Assembly: GCA_049324575.1 (NCBI GenBank)
Contig: JBMONI010000024.1
Coordinates: 124,001 to 188,000 of the forward strand
Reading direction: 5' to 3'
Length of the DNA: 64,000 bases
Origin: JBMONI01 sp049324575
GTDB taxonomy: Bacteria > Omnitrophota > Omnitrophia > Omnitrophales > Aquincolibacteriaceae
Shown: in pieces, positions 8,821 to 16,873 of the stretch
Layout: each line of letters begins with the position of its first letter
How positions within the stretch are numbered: position 1 is the first letter of the stretch
Made by a program: the position numbers and the translations under genes
The notes under the pieces: generated by a model
The model's database searches: none
Seen by the model: the letters and a program-made list of their open reading frames with translations, nothing else
Told to the model about the DNA's origin: nothing

Positions 8821-10101
8821 CTACATTTCCAATTTCACCCCGAAACTGGCAATGTGGTCCACGTAATCATTCCCGCTCTGGTTGGAATGCCTTTGCGAAA
8901 AACGGTATTCCCCAAAGACCGACGCGAATTTTCCCGGCAAGAGCACTTCCGCTTTTGAAAAAGCCTGCCAGAAACTATCGAAACGCTTTGAGGAGTAATC
9001 GTAAAGCCCGGCCGTTCCTCCCGCATGAAAGACCCCATAGTCCGTCACTTTGCGGCGATAACGCAGGCTGAGATCGTTACGAGAAATATAGCTATTGGTT
9101 TCCGTTACGGATTCTTCGGGACGACGGCTCACCTCAGCCGACAGCTCAGTAAGGTCGGAAGGCCGGTAGCGGATATCCCCGCGGAAGACGACGCTGCTAA
9201 AATCCTTTCGCCTCGAGGAATCGTAGCTGCGATTTTCCCATCCGACCCACGCCTGATAGGCGGTGAGATCGCCTTTGCCTAAAAATCCACGGAGGCCGAC
9301 CGCCGGTTGCTGAGAGAGCCCGTTCCGGTCGCTTTGCTCATCATAACGGATCGGCATGATCGCATACTCAAAAAGCGCTTGGGTCCGGTCTCCGATATCC
9401 ATTCCAATACGGGGGATCTCGCGAAGCTCCCAGCGGTTGCCGATCTTCTGGCCCGGATCACGGAATTCGAGGTTGTAATGGCTGATTTCATTTTCGAAGA
9501 AAAACCTCGCCAGGGGGACCGTCAAAAGGCCGGTGAGATAATTCTCTTTGCGATCGATGCGCTGCGTCAATTCCGTTCCGGCCCTATCGACGGTCCTTCG
9601 GAAATCCTCGAAAACCTCGACCGAAAAATGGTTGTAATTGGCCTGCGCGCCTCCTTGATAGATCCAGTCGGTATGATTCTGGTCATCATGCCCCACGAAC
9701 CACTCCGTCAGGCTTTGGACTCCGCTGTAAAGAACATATTGCCCTTCGTTCAAGGGGGCTTCGGCGTCAATGCCCCAATCCAACCGATTGATCCAATCGG
9801 ATTGGCGGTCCGTCGGGGTCAAGAAGATGTTGCTGTCGTATTCGCGCGTATAACTAATGCGCGGCTGGATCTTGACATTCCCGGCTCGTACTCCGTCCCC
9901 GTAATAGTAGTCTTCAAAATCACGTGTCCCGGTCCGCCCAAGATAAGTGTAATCTTTGGCCGCCATGGTTCCCTTCGCGCGGAAATATTTTCCGCCTGAT
10001 TGAGGCTCCGGCGCATAGACGGCCCAGCCGGACTGAGGTCCGCACAATAGACAAAGCACTGTCATTATCAGCATTCCTTTTCCTAATTTTCCGAGATTCA
10101 T
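8821..10101 (-). CDS. Outer-membrane beta-barrel protein of the exopolysaccharide export machine
   Basis: A 426-residue protein with a signal peptide (MNLGKLGKGMLIMTVLCLL... cleaved near WA|VYA). The body is alternating amphipathic beta-strands rich in Tyr, Arg, Asp and Ser, for example QPRISYTREYDSNIFLTP, and it ends in SFGVKLEM, a plausible final strand. This resembles the outer-membrane porins next to short OPX genes in gum/wzp-type clusters. The start at 10101 has an ideal GGAGG 5 bases upstream; an ORF extending to 10251 has no signal peptide at its beginning. It is the first gene of the export operon after the cold-shock gene. Pore function is inferred from fold and context. Confidence 0.8.
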   Translation of the reverse strand: MNLGKLGKGMLIMTVLCLLCGPQSGWAVYAPEPQSGGKYFRAKGTMAAKDYTYLGRTGTRDFEDYYYGDGVRAGNVKIQPRISYTREYDSNIFLTPTDRQSDWINRLDWGIDAEAPLNEGQYVLYSGVQSLTEWFVGHDDQNHTDWIYQGGAQANYNHFSVEVFEDFRRTVDRAGTELTQRIDRKENYLTGLLTVPLARFFFENEISHYNLEFRDPGQKIGNRWELREIPRIGMDIGDRTQALFEYAIMPIRYDEQSDRNGLSQQPAVGLRGFLGKGDLTAYQAWVGWENRSYDSSRRKDFSSVVFRGDIRYRPSDLTELSAEVSRRPEESVTETNSYISRNDLSLRYRRKVTDYGVFHAGGTAGLYDYSSKRFDSFWQAFSKAEVLLPGKFASVFGEYRFSQRHSNQSGNDYVDHIASFGVKLEM

Positions 10102-10292
10102 AACGCCTCCCCTTTGATCCGGCGGCCTTCGGTCCTGGCGGCGCAAACCGGCTCTGGTAGGTTTTGGGTCGATGTCGCCCGCGCTTTTCCGGCACGGCAA
10201 GCACAAAATCTTCTCGTTATCATCGGCCTCCGCTCTCAGGAAAGCAATCATTTTCTTGTCATCCCCCGGTCTTTCTTTTCTTGTTTTTCTCT
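10102..10292. other. Intergenic region between cold-shock gene and export operon
   Basis: These 191 bp hold no credible gene. I see a good ribosome-binding site (GGGGAGG) for the beta-barrel gene but no convincing sigma-70 promoter and no terminator after the cold-shock gene. The cold-shock gene may therefore be the first cistron of the export operon. Confidence 0.4.
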
Positions 10293-10547
10293 TCAGGTCG
10301 GCGCAATGCCATTCGCTCCGCTATCTTTTTTTCCGCGCCGGCGTGGCTTCAACAGCTTGACATGAACCGCCCTCGTCCCTTTGGGGGTCTCCTGAACCTC
10401 GAATTCCACGACTTCGCCTTTTTTCAATGTCTTGTACCCTTCGCATTCGATATCGGAAAAATGAACAAAGACCTCTCGGTTTTGAGGAGTAAGGATAAAT
10501 CCGAATTTCATCTTATTATTGAACCACTTAACCACTCCTTGGCTCAT
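10293..10547 (-). CDS. Cold-shock domain protein (CspA family) with basic tail
   Basis: An 84-residue single-strand nucleic-acid-binding protein. The cold-shock domain covers about residues 1-68, with RNP1 as KFGFIL and RNP2 as VFVHF. The C-terminal tail (KPRRRGKKDSGANGIAPT) is basic and longer than in E. coli CspA (70 residues). GGAG lies 8 bases before the ATG. It stands directly upstream of and co-directional with the polysaccharide export operon, suggesting co-transcription or a post-transcriptional role there. It could also be an independent housekeeping gene. Confidence 0.9.
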   Translation of the reverse strand: MSQGVVKWFNNKMKFGFILTPQNREVFVHFSDIECEGYKTLKKGEVVEFEVQETPKGTRAVHVKLLKPRRRGKKDSGANGIAPT

Positions 10548-10825
10548 GGTACGATCTCCGCACTCTCTATCAACGACTCATGAGGGCGCTTCCCCCATGT
10601 CCAGTGATGGCATAGCTAACACTATATTTAAATTTCTCACTATCAGGCCTTTGCTGTATTCCATGGGCTGAAATCTCCCGACACGCGTCAGGGAAAACCT
10701 GAAGAAAAACACCTAAGGAACTGGAACACCACGACCGTCGATGGCGCTTCGAAAGCCCCCTCTTTTCCAGAGCCTGTTTCGAAGACTACGAAGGCCTTGA
10801 CAGTTTCTATTAAAATCTTCAATGT
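10548..10825. promoter_or_regulatory. Divergent control region between cold-shock gene and beta-helix gene
   Basis: This 278-bp region has no gene. On the minus strand it holds an inverted repeat TCAGG-N5-CCTGA (10702-10688) preceded by a related AGGTGTTTTTC element, a GCCTGATAG box near 10645, and an AT-rich stretch with a possible -10 (TATAGT). On the plus strand TTGACA at 10797-10802 is a perfect -35 hexamer, but the matching -10 (CAATGT) is poor and would place the transcript start at or just after the first ATG of the beta-helix gene. A cluster of operators is likely; the exact promoters are not resolved. Confidence 0.4.
10688..10704 (-). promoter_or_regulatory. Candidate operator, inverted repeat TCAGG-N5-CCTGA
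   Basis: On the minus strand the site reads CTTCAGGTTTTCCCTGA, with AGGTGTTTTTC just upstream in the same direction. A 15/17 match (TTTCAGGTTTCCCCTGA) occurs at 23055-23071 in front of the plus-strand GT2 gene. Both copies lie in non-coding DNA and point toward polysaccharide genes, suggesting a shared regulator. The orphan LuxR-type response regulator of this locus is a candidate by location only. Confidence 0.4.
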
Positions 10826-12235
10826 ATGGCATTCGTTATGGACCTTCGCGATAATTCCAACTCCTGTGGCACCGCAACGCCGTGCCGTTTTGTTTCCTTC
10901 CGTTTGCCGTTTTTCGTTTTTTTCTTTTTGCTTTTTGCCTTAGGAACGGATCCCCCCTCCGTTTTTGCACGGGACTGCTGGCTTTCCGTCCACGGCGCCG
11001 GCCGCCGTGACGGCACTTCCCGTGAGAATGCTTATGCGGTCTCTGCGAACAAAACAGAAGCATCGGCTGAGCAATGCTGGGCTGAAACAAGCCCGGACGG
11101 AACCATGTATGTCCTGGAAGGCCGCTATAGCGTTGAGGAAGGAACTTTCTGGAAACTGAAGATCAGCGGCCAACACAGCGGCCCTGCAAATGATCCTGCA
11201 ATAAAGAAAAAATTGATCGGCGTCGGCCGCGTTACGATCGTCGGCTCCCGCCAGGTCCCCTATGATCCGGCCTGGAAAGAATCCGGCGAAACCTGGATCG
11301 AGCTTCGCGAAGGTGCCCGGCAGCTGCATATCGAGAACTTCGATGTCTCCAGGATCCAACTTGGCATCCTGGCCGATGCCGGCGGCTATAAGGATCTTTC
11401 GTTCAAGGGTCTTCGTTTCCAGGATACCCGTCAGAACCTGGTCCTATACGGCCACCCGGAATGCCGCGATCTTCAATCGTGCAAGGGCAAGAACGCCGAA
11501 TCCCTCTCAAGCCGTATCCGCATCGAGAACGTTCACGGGATGCGCTATTCTAAACGCCATATCCGCCTGACGCACGGGATCTCAGACGTTACTGTTCTGA
11601 ACAGTTCGGCCGACGCGCAATTTTTGGATGGGGATTTCGCCGTCGGCTTCGATGTCGACAACCCAAGCCATGACATCGAATTTCGAAATTGCACCGCCCG
11701 AGGAAATCTTTTCAGCGGATCGGATTACTGGAACGGGGATGGTTTTAAATCGGAAAGTGAAACCGAAAATATCCGCTGGGTGCGCTGCGCCGCTTTCGAC
11801 AATGCCGATGCCGGCTTTGACGTCAAGGGCCCGCAAGCGCTGCTAGAGCAAGTCCTTGCCTCGGGGAACAGCCGCAATATCCGTATCTGGAGCCCGCGTG
11901 AGACTTTGCTCGACCATGTCGTCTCGACCCACTCGCGCTATTTCGGAGGCGATGGAACTCCCTCCGGCCTTTGGGTCCAGGGGATGGCCCGCTGCCAGGC
12001 TTGCACGATCTTCGCCAATCCGGTTGCGATCCATTTGGAAAAGAATGAGGCGCCATTTTGCCGCCTGACCCTTCAAGATTCCTGGATAACGGCCGATCGG
12101 CAGGAAAAACTCCTCCTCCGTGAAGAAAACACCGAAATCCACGAGATCCGAACCCAAATGCGCTCGAGCGGCTTCGAGCTGGAGGCGAAGGGAATTCCAG
12201 AAAACGAAGGAAGGGCTTCTTCTGCACCCCTCTGA
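10826..12235 (+). CDS. Secreted right-handed beta-helix-like protein
   Basis: A protein of up to 469 residues with a hydrophobic export signal (about residues 27-45, RLPFFVFFFLLFALG) ending before ARDCW. The body consists of short repeating beta-strand units such as LHIENFDVSRIQLGILADAGG and FRNCTARGNLF, as in pectate-lyase-like and NosD-like parallel beta-helices. Such proteins in polysaccharide loci are often lyases, epimerases or sugar-binding scaffolds; I see no assured catalytic motif. The start is uncertain (ATG 10826 or 10841): neither has a clear ribosome-binding site and the N-region is unusually long. Its TGA abuts the stop of the convergent regulator gene. Confidence 0.7.
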   Translation: MAFVMDLRDNSNSCGTATPCRFVSFRLPFFVFFFLLFALGTDPPSVFARDCWLSVHGAGRRDGTSRENAYAVSANKTEASAEQCWAETSPDGTMYVLEGRYSVEEGTFWKLKISGQHSGPANDPAIKKKLIGVGRVTIVGSRQVPYDPAWKESGETWIELREGARQLHIENFDVSRIQLGILADAGGYKDLSFKGLRFQDTRQNLVLYGHPECRDLQSCKGKNAESLSSRIRIENVHGMRYSKRHIRLTHGISDVTVLNSSADAQFLDGDFAVGFDVDNPSHDIEFRNCTARGNLFSGSDYWNGDGFKSESETENIRWVRCAAFDNADAGFDVKGPQALLEQVLASGNSRNIRIWSPRETLLDHVVSTHSRYFGGDGTPSGLWVQGMARCQACTIFANPVAIHLEKNEAPFCRLTLQDSWITADRQEKLLLREENTEIHEIRTQMRSSGFELEAKGIPENEGRASSAPL

Positions 12236-12952
12236 TCAATACCCCGGAAATCGACGGCAAGCTTCCAGGATCAGGGCTTGATTGTTGGTCAATCCGAGTT
12301 TTTTTCGGATATGCGCGCAGTAGCCTTCCACGGTCTTGACGCTCAGATGAAGTAACCCGGCGATCTTGGAGATGGGCTGGCCCGCCGCAAGGATCTGAAA
12401 AACCTCGAGTTCCCGGTCGCTCAGCATTGCCATGGACGGCCCCTTGCTTTCATCGGATGTGAATTCGTTATCCACGAGTTTCTTTTTGACGATCGGACTC
12501 AGATAATGCCGCCCCCCCAGGACCTCATAGATCCCTTCAAAAAGTGTGGTGAGGCCTTCTGACTTTGAAACATAACCTAGCGCCCCGATCTTTAATGCTC
12601 TTTCGACGATCACCGGATCTTCATGCATCGAGAGCACAAGGATCGCTATTTTAGGATATCGAGCACGGGTTGTTTTGATGAAATCCAGACCGATACTATC
12701 CCTCAGCGACAGATCGACGATCACAAGATCGGGACAGCACCGGTCCACGGCTTCCGATGCTTCACGGCTCGACACCGCCTCGCCGCAGACCATCAGATCC
12801 GGATGTTCTTCGATAAGTTTCCGGATCCCCTCGCGGACCATGGGATGATCGTCAAGGATAAAGATCCTTCTTCGAGCGGTCCCGTGAAGCGAAGTCTGCG
12901 GGGTCTCCGCCATCTCGCATTCGGCGATGGGCGCTTCTGATTCAAACTTCAT
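12236..12952 (-). CDS. NarL/FixJ-type response regulator (REC + LuxR HTH)
   Basis: A 238-residue transcription regulator. The receiver domain (about 28-145) shows the acidic pocket FILDDHP, phospho-acceptor Asp in LVIVDLSLRD and the conserved Lys in YVSKSEG. The DNA-binding domain (about 170-235) has LSDRELEVFQILAAGQPISKIAGLL split by its turn, the usual LuxR-type helix-turn-helix. No histidine kinase is in the window, so it is an orphan here. Its position between the two polysaccharide operons makes control of that locus likely. GAGG lies 4 bases before the ATG, and the start overlaps the small upstream membrane-protein gene by 11 bp. Confidence 0.92.
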   Translation of the reverse strand: MKFESEAPIAECEMAETPQTSLHGTARRRIFILDDHPMVREGIRKLIEEHPDLMVCGEAVSSREASEAVDRCCPDLVIVDLSLRDSIGLDFIKTTRARYPKIAILVLSMHEDPVIVERALKIGALGYVSKSEGLTTLFEGIYEVLGGRHYLSPIVKKKLVDNEFTSDESKGPSMAMLSDRELEVFQILAAGQPISKIAGLLHLSVKTVEGYCAHIRKKLGLTNNQALILEACRRFPGY

Positions 12953-13214
12953 AAGACCTCGTCGATCCGGTTATTTTTTCTTTCTGCATCACCGGCCAAG
13001 CAGATCCCGCCCGATGCAAGGACGGTTGGATTTTCGGTTTTTGCTGAAAGACCAACAGATGCCTTCCCTTCAAAAAATCGATCCCCATCTGGGATTTCAC
13101 GTGATAGACCCCGGTCATGGCAATGATAAAAATCCCCGCAACGCCGACCCACACACTAATTCGCTGCCATGATCTCATTTTATTCTCTCTTGCCGTTAAT
13201 TCCGTCTGAGCCAT
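12942..13214 (-). CDS. Small single-pass membrane protein, unknown function
   Basis: A 90-residue protein I do not recognise. One hydrophobic helix (about residues 19-37, ISVWVGVAGIFIIAMTGVY) follows a short charged N-terminus, so most of the chain is probably periplasmic. GGGGAG stands 7 bases before the ATG at 13214; a second ATG at 13178 is possible but has a weaker site. It overlaps the response-regulator gene by 11 bp, suggesting an operon and perhaps a sensing or anchoring link. Reality as a gene is probable from the ribosome-binding site and overlap, not from homology. Confidence 0.55.
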   Translation of the reverse strand: MAQTELTARENKMRSWQRISVWVGVAGIFIIAMTGVYHVKSQMGIDFLKGRHLLVFQQKPKIQPSLHRAGSAWPVMQKEKITGSTRSYEV

Positions 13215-13416
13215 TATTTTCTCCCCATCGATCGATGCGGCAATCTAGACAATTTGTTTCTCTTCCACCATCAGGTAAGTTCTCATTACATATACGAGAA
13301 ATCCCCACAACCCTCAGGAAAAAATGCATGATCGGCCTCTGAAGCAGCTCTTCTGATTTCTTAAGTCCAATCGGCATAAAGAGATATGAAAACATCGCCT
13401 CAAGAGGATCCTCCTC
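13215..13416. other. Intergenic region, no gene seen
   Basis: About 200 bp between the phosphopantetheinyl transferase stop and the small membrane-protein gene. An AGAGGA/TCCTCT hairpin near the start of the region lacks a T-tract, so it is a weak terminator candidate. A 71-codon ORF (13395-13180) overlaps the membrane-protein start and shows no coding character. I find no clear promoter. Confidence 0.3.
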
Positions 13417-14214
13417 TTACCCTACAAATCTCTCCTCCCTTTCGCCTTCGGAAGGGCTCAGAAGGCTCGCTGTGCGCTTGGGACAAGGAGAACCGCCCCA
13501 GCGGCCAGAAACCGAACCAAGATGGATCCTGAGATCGTCGAGTTCTTCAAAGGAGTTCTCCTGCCTTCTTCGCTGCTTCACCCCTAAGGCGGCTATCCAC
13601 GGTGCCGCCGCAGGAAGATCTCGGACGATAAGGCTCGCATCCTCAACTCCGGCGCTTCGCCCGAAAAACAATGGCGATGAAATATCGGAAACGTCGATCC
13701 GGTCCAAGGAACACGATAACCCCAAGCCCAGTGCTTTGACCACTGCCTCTTTGCGGACCCAATACCGAAAAAATAGATCCAACCTCGGCCCGGCATCAAG
13801 GCAAGCCCACTGCTTCCTTTCACGATCGGTGAAACAACTTTCCACGATCTCTTCGATCACGGCATCCGGGCAGGGCCTGACCGCTTCCATATCCACCCCG
13901 ACTTCGTATTGATGGGAAATCACACATAGGCCCCTCGTACCGGAATGAGAAAGATTGAAATAGATCGTTTGGGTTTTGCCGGACAAATACGGTTTTCCGT
14001 AAGCGTTGCACGTCAATAAAAGAGAGCGCGGATCGTGACCGCTGTGTTCTGCCAAAACCCGCCGAAGGAAACCACGGTGAAACAGGAACGAAGGATAACT
14101 TGCCGCGAGCCTCGTTTTTAACAAGCCCTGTTGTTCTTCTTCCGTCGTATCGTGCTGAAAACCGCCCGCCACGAGCATGCGCAGCGTAAAATAATAAAGG
14201 GTGACATCCCCCAT
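13417..14214 (-). CDS. 4'-phosphopantetheinyl transferase, Sfp type
   Basis: A 265-residue enzyme that moves phosphopantetheine from CoA to a conserved Ser of carrier proteins. Family motifs are present: GVDMEAV (metal-binding Asp/Glu) around residue 105 and FRYWVRKEAVVKALG, matching W-x-x-KEA-x-x-K, around 150. The length suits the two-lobed Sfp class rather than the small AcpS class. It shares a TGATG with the NRPS stop, so it almost surely activates the peptidyl carrier domain of that protein and probably the free acyl carrier protein of the same operon. A TTG start three codons upstream is possible but the ATG fits the coupling. Confidence 0.9.
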   Translation of the reverse strand: MGDVTLYYFTLRMLVAGGFQHDTTEEEQQGLLKTRLAASYPSFLFHRGFLRRVLAEHSGHDPRSLLLTCNAYGKPYLSGKTQTIYFNLSHSGTRGLCVISHQYEVGVDMEAVRPCPDAVIEEIVESCFTDRERKQWACLDAGPRLDLFFRYWVRKEAVVKALGLGLSCSLDRIDVSDISSPLFFGRSAGVEDASLIVRDLPAAAPWIAALGVKQRRRQENSFEELDDLRIHLGSVSGRWGGSPCPKRTASLLSPSEGEREERFVG

Positions 14215-16841
14215 CACGAGCAACCGGACATCTCCAAAGACCGTATTAACTGAGCCGCCACGCCTTCCGCATAAGGCTCCCTGAGGGTCTCCATGTGAGT
14301 CCCCCCTATCGGAAAGACGACCGCTTTTCGAACAAGCCCCGACCAGCCCAGCACGTTATCGCGGCAAATACGATATTTATGGATCCTCTCTCTTTCTTCA
14401 CTTCGAAGCAAGGTCAGCGTACCCGGATACGGTTTAGCATCATAGTTGATTTCAATCATCTTGATCCTTCCTTCCCCGGTATACAGTACATTTCGCACCC
14501 TTTTTGAGGCCATGCCGGAAAGAAGTCGGTAACCATAAGTGCGAAGGGTTTGAGCAGCCGCCCGGCGGCTTCCAATGAATAAATTCCGGAGAAATCGAGG
14601 GCGTAGCGCGGGAGCCAGCGTGCGATAACTTTTGCGAATAAAACGAAGATTGCTCCCCAACGATGAAAAAGCCCGAGGAGCATAGGTATCGACCATGCAT
14701 AAGAGGGTTGTGTTTTCGCCAAGCCTCAATAATTGCTGGGCCATCTCATACGCAACTAATCCGCCGAAAGAATACCCGATAAAATGGTAGGGCCCCTTGG
14801 ATTGGACTTTGCGGATCGCCCGAATGCCCTGGGCCGCGATATCCTTGACATTCTCAAACTGGTTCTTTTCAAAAAAATCCAGCGTTTGCAAGCCATAAAT
14901 GGGACGCACAGGATCCATCTTACTGAAGCACTCGCTTAAGCGCTGGAAACAGATCACGTCCCCTCCCAATCCGGGAATACAAAAAAGAGGCGGTTTATCC
15001 CCGGATGGTTTCAATCCCAAAACCGAATCCGAAGCGGCCATGCCGCCCTGGGACAAAAAAAGGGCCATGGCCCGGATAGTCGGATGACGGATCAATGCGG
15101 CAACAGGGAATTTGACGGAATAAACTTTTTCTAACTTTCGGGTCAGGGCGAAGGCCTGAAGGGATGTCCCGCCAAGCTCAAAAAAATTATCGAGGACGCC
15201 GGGCCGCTCTACCGCCAAAATCTCAGTCCATATCCTCGCAACCCCCTTTTCGATGGCATTTCCGGGGGCAATATAGGATTCGTCGAGAGCAGGCCGCGAG
15301 ATATCCGGAGACGGCAAAGCCCGCCGATCCAGTTTCCCGTTCGGCATCAGCGGAAAATGTTCCATGGCGATGTAGAAAGAGGGCACCATATAGGCCGGCA
15401 AACAGGTTTTGAGCCAGCGGTGGAGTTCGGACGTCGTGGGGGGCTCTCCTTGGCTGATAAAATAGGCGGTAAGTTTCTTGTCCCCCGAAGGGCTCTCCCA
15501 TGGCTGGACGATGGCCGCTCGAATGGACGGATGTTCAAGCAGTTTCGCTTCGATCTCGCTTAATTCGATCCGAAAACCCGCGATTTTGACCTGGTGGTCG
15601 GCCCGTCCAAGGAATTCGAGTTCGCCGTCTGCCAGGATACGAACGAGATCCCCCGTCCGGTACATTCGGCCGATTTTCCGGAAAGGATCCGGAAGAAATT
15701 TTTCTGCGCTGAGCTCAGGACGATTCAGATAAGCGCGCGCAAGACCGGCGCCGCCGATATAGAGCTCCCCTTCGCCCGACGCAATCGGCTTCCCTTCCGG
15801 ATCCAGCACATAAAAAGCAGTGTTCGCGATCGGTTTCCCGAGCGTAATCTTTCTTTCCTTGCTCACGGGCCCCGCAGAAGACCAGATCGTCGTTTCCGTA
15901 GGACCGTACATATTCCAGAGGACCTCTCCCCGAACGATCAATGCATCTGCCAAAACTCTGGGGAGCGCTTCCCCTCCCACCAACATTTTAAGTCCACGTC
16001 TTCCGTTCCAATCCGCCTCCAGGAGCAGCCGCCAGGTGGACGGGGTCGCTTGAATCACGGTCGGTTTTAATTGATCGATAATCTCTTTCAATGCTGTCCC
16101 GTCTCCGGCGGTTTCGCGATTGATAAGGGCGACCGCAGCCCCGACCGTAAGCGGAAGAAATATCTCCATCGCGGCAATGTCGAAAGTGATCGTCGTAAGA
16201 GCCGCAAAGACGTCGTCGGGACCAAGACCCGGCTCCCTCGCCATCGACCGCATAAAGTTAACCAGCCCCCCATGCTCGATCAAAACCCCTTTCGGATTCC
16301 CGGTCGAGCCGGAAGTGTAAATCGCATAGGCGAGGTTTCTGGCATCCGTTTCCCGCGGCAAGTTCGTCTCCGGTTGCGCATGGATCTGGGAAGAATCCGT
16401 ATCGACCAGAACCCGTCGGGAACCGGCAATGGCCGGCAACATCCCTTTCAGTTTTTCTTCCGTAAGGATCAAAAGCGGTCTTGCATCGTTCAGGATCGCC
16501 GCGATGCGGTTGGCCGGAAAGATGGGGTCCAAAGGAATATAAGCGGACCCGGATTTCAACACTCCCAGAAGGCCGCAAACAAGATCCGATCCCCGGTCCA
16601 AAAAAACCGCAACAAGGACCTCCGGCCCCGCCCCGAGTTTTTTCAGATAATGAGCGATCTTGTTTGCCCGACGGTTCAGATCGTCATAGGTCCATTGCTG
16701 ATCATGAAAGATAAGCGCGGTCGCCTGCGGCGTTTTCTGGCACTGGGCTTCGATAAGGTCCTGCAGACATTCCACGCCCCTCTCGGCCCACGGCTTTTCC
16801 CAAGACGCTGAGGATGTCGAATCAGCTACCCTTGAATGCAT
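14214..16841 (-). CDS. One-module nonribosomal peptide synthetase (A-T-TE)
   Basis: 875 residues in three parts. The adenylation domain (about 25-510) has A3 YTSGSTGNPKG, A5 NMYGPTETTIW, A7 YRTGDLVR, A8 and A10 NGKLDRRALP. The carrier domain (about 525-598) has DNFFELGGTSLQ, so Ser560 would carry phosphopantetheine. The thioesterase (about 615-875) has nucleophile GYSFGG (Ser691), Asp in CMVDTYAP and His in IGGTHMETL. There is no condensation domain. Aligning by eye with GrsA gives pocket residues D-I-M-Q-L-G-M-I-W-K, close to a code I remember for glycine (unverified). It probably activates one amino acid and releases or transfers it, perhaps onto the polysaccharide. Confidence 0.93.
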   Translation of the reverse strand: MHSRVADSTSSASWEKPWAERGVECLQDLIEAQCQKTPQATALIFHDQQWTYDDLNRRANKIAHYLKKLGAGPEVLVAVFLDRGSDLVCGLLGVLKSGSAYIPLDPIFPANRIAAILNDARPLLILTEEKLKGMLPAIAGSRRVLVDTDSSQIHAQPETNLPRETDARNLAYAIYTSGSTGNPKGVLIEHGGLVNFMRSMAREPGLGPDDVFAALTTITFDIAAMEIFLPLTVGAAVALINRETAGDGTALKEIIDQLKPTVIQATPSTWRLLLEADWNGRRGLKMLVGGEALPRVLADALIVRGEVLWNMYGPTETTIWSSAGPVSKERKITLGKPIANTAFYVLDPEGKPIASGEGELYIGGAGLARAYLNRPELSAEKFLPDPFRKIGRMYRTGDLVRILADGELEFLGRADHQVKIAGFRIELSEIEAKLLEHPSIRAAIVQPWESPSGDKKLTAYFISQGEPPTTSELHRWLKTCLPAYMVPSFYIAMEHFPLMPNGKLDRRALPSPDISRPALDESYIAPGNAIEKGVARIWTEILAVERPGVLDNFFELGGTSLQAFALTRKLEKVYSVKFPVAALIRHPTIRAMALFLSQGGMAASDSVLGLKPSGDKPPLFCIPGLGGDVICFQRLSECFSKMDPVRPIYGLQTLDFFEKNQFENVKDIAAQGIRAIRKVQSKGPYHFIGYSFGGLVAYEMAQQLLRLGENTTLLCMVDTYAPRAFSSLGSNLRFIRKSYRTLAPALRPRFLRNLFIGSRRAAAQTLRTYGYRLLSGMASKRVRNVLYTGEGRIKMIEINYDAKPYPGTLTLLRSEERERIHKYRICRDNVLGWSGLVRKAVVFPIGGTHMETLREPYAEGVAAQLIRSLEMSGCS

Positions 16842-16873
16842 AACCCAATATTGAATCCGTTCCTTTCGAGATG

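Noticed and set aside
8821..10251. Longer reading frame for the beta-barrel gene (start 10251)
   Set aside because: Its first 50 residues are charged and not signal-like; the ATG at 10101 has a signal peptide and GGAGG.
10102..10292. c-di-GMP (GEMM) or other riboswitch upstream of the export operon
   Set aside because: I saw none of the conserved core of any riboswitch class known to me; the sequence is not convincing.
13180..13395. 71-codon ORF (minus) upstream of the small membrane protein
   Set aside because: It overlaps the better supported 12942-13214 gene in another frame, and has no ribosome-binding site or recognisable content.
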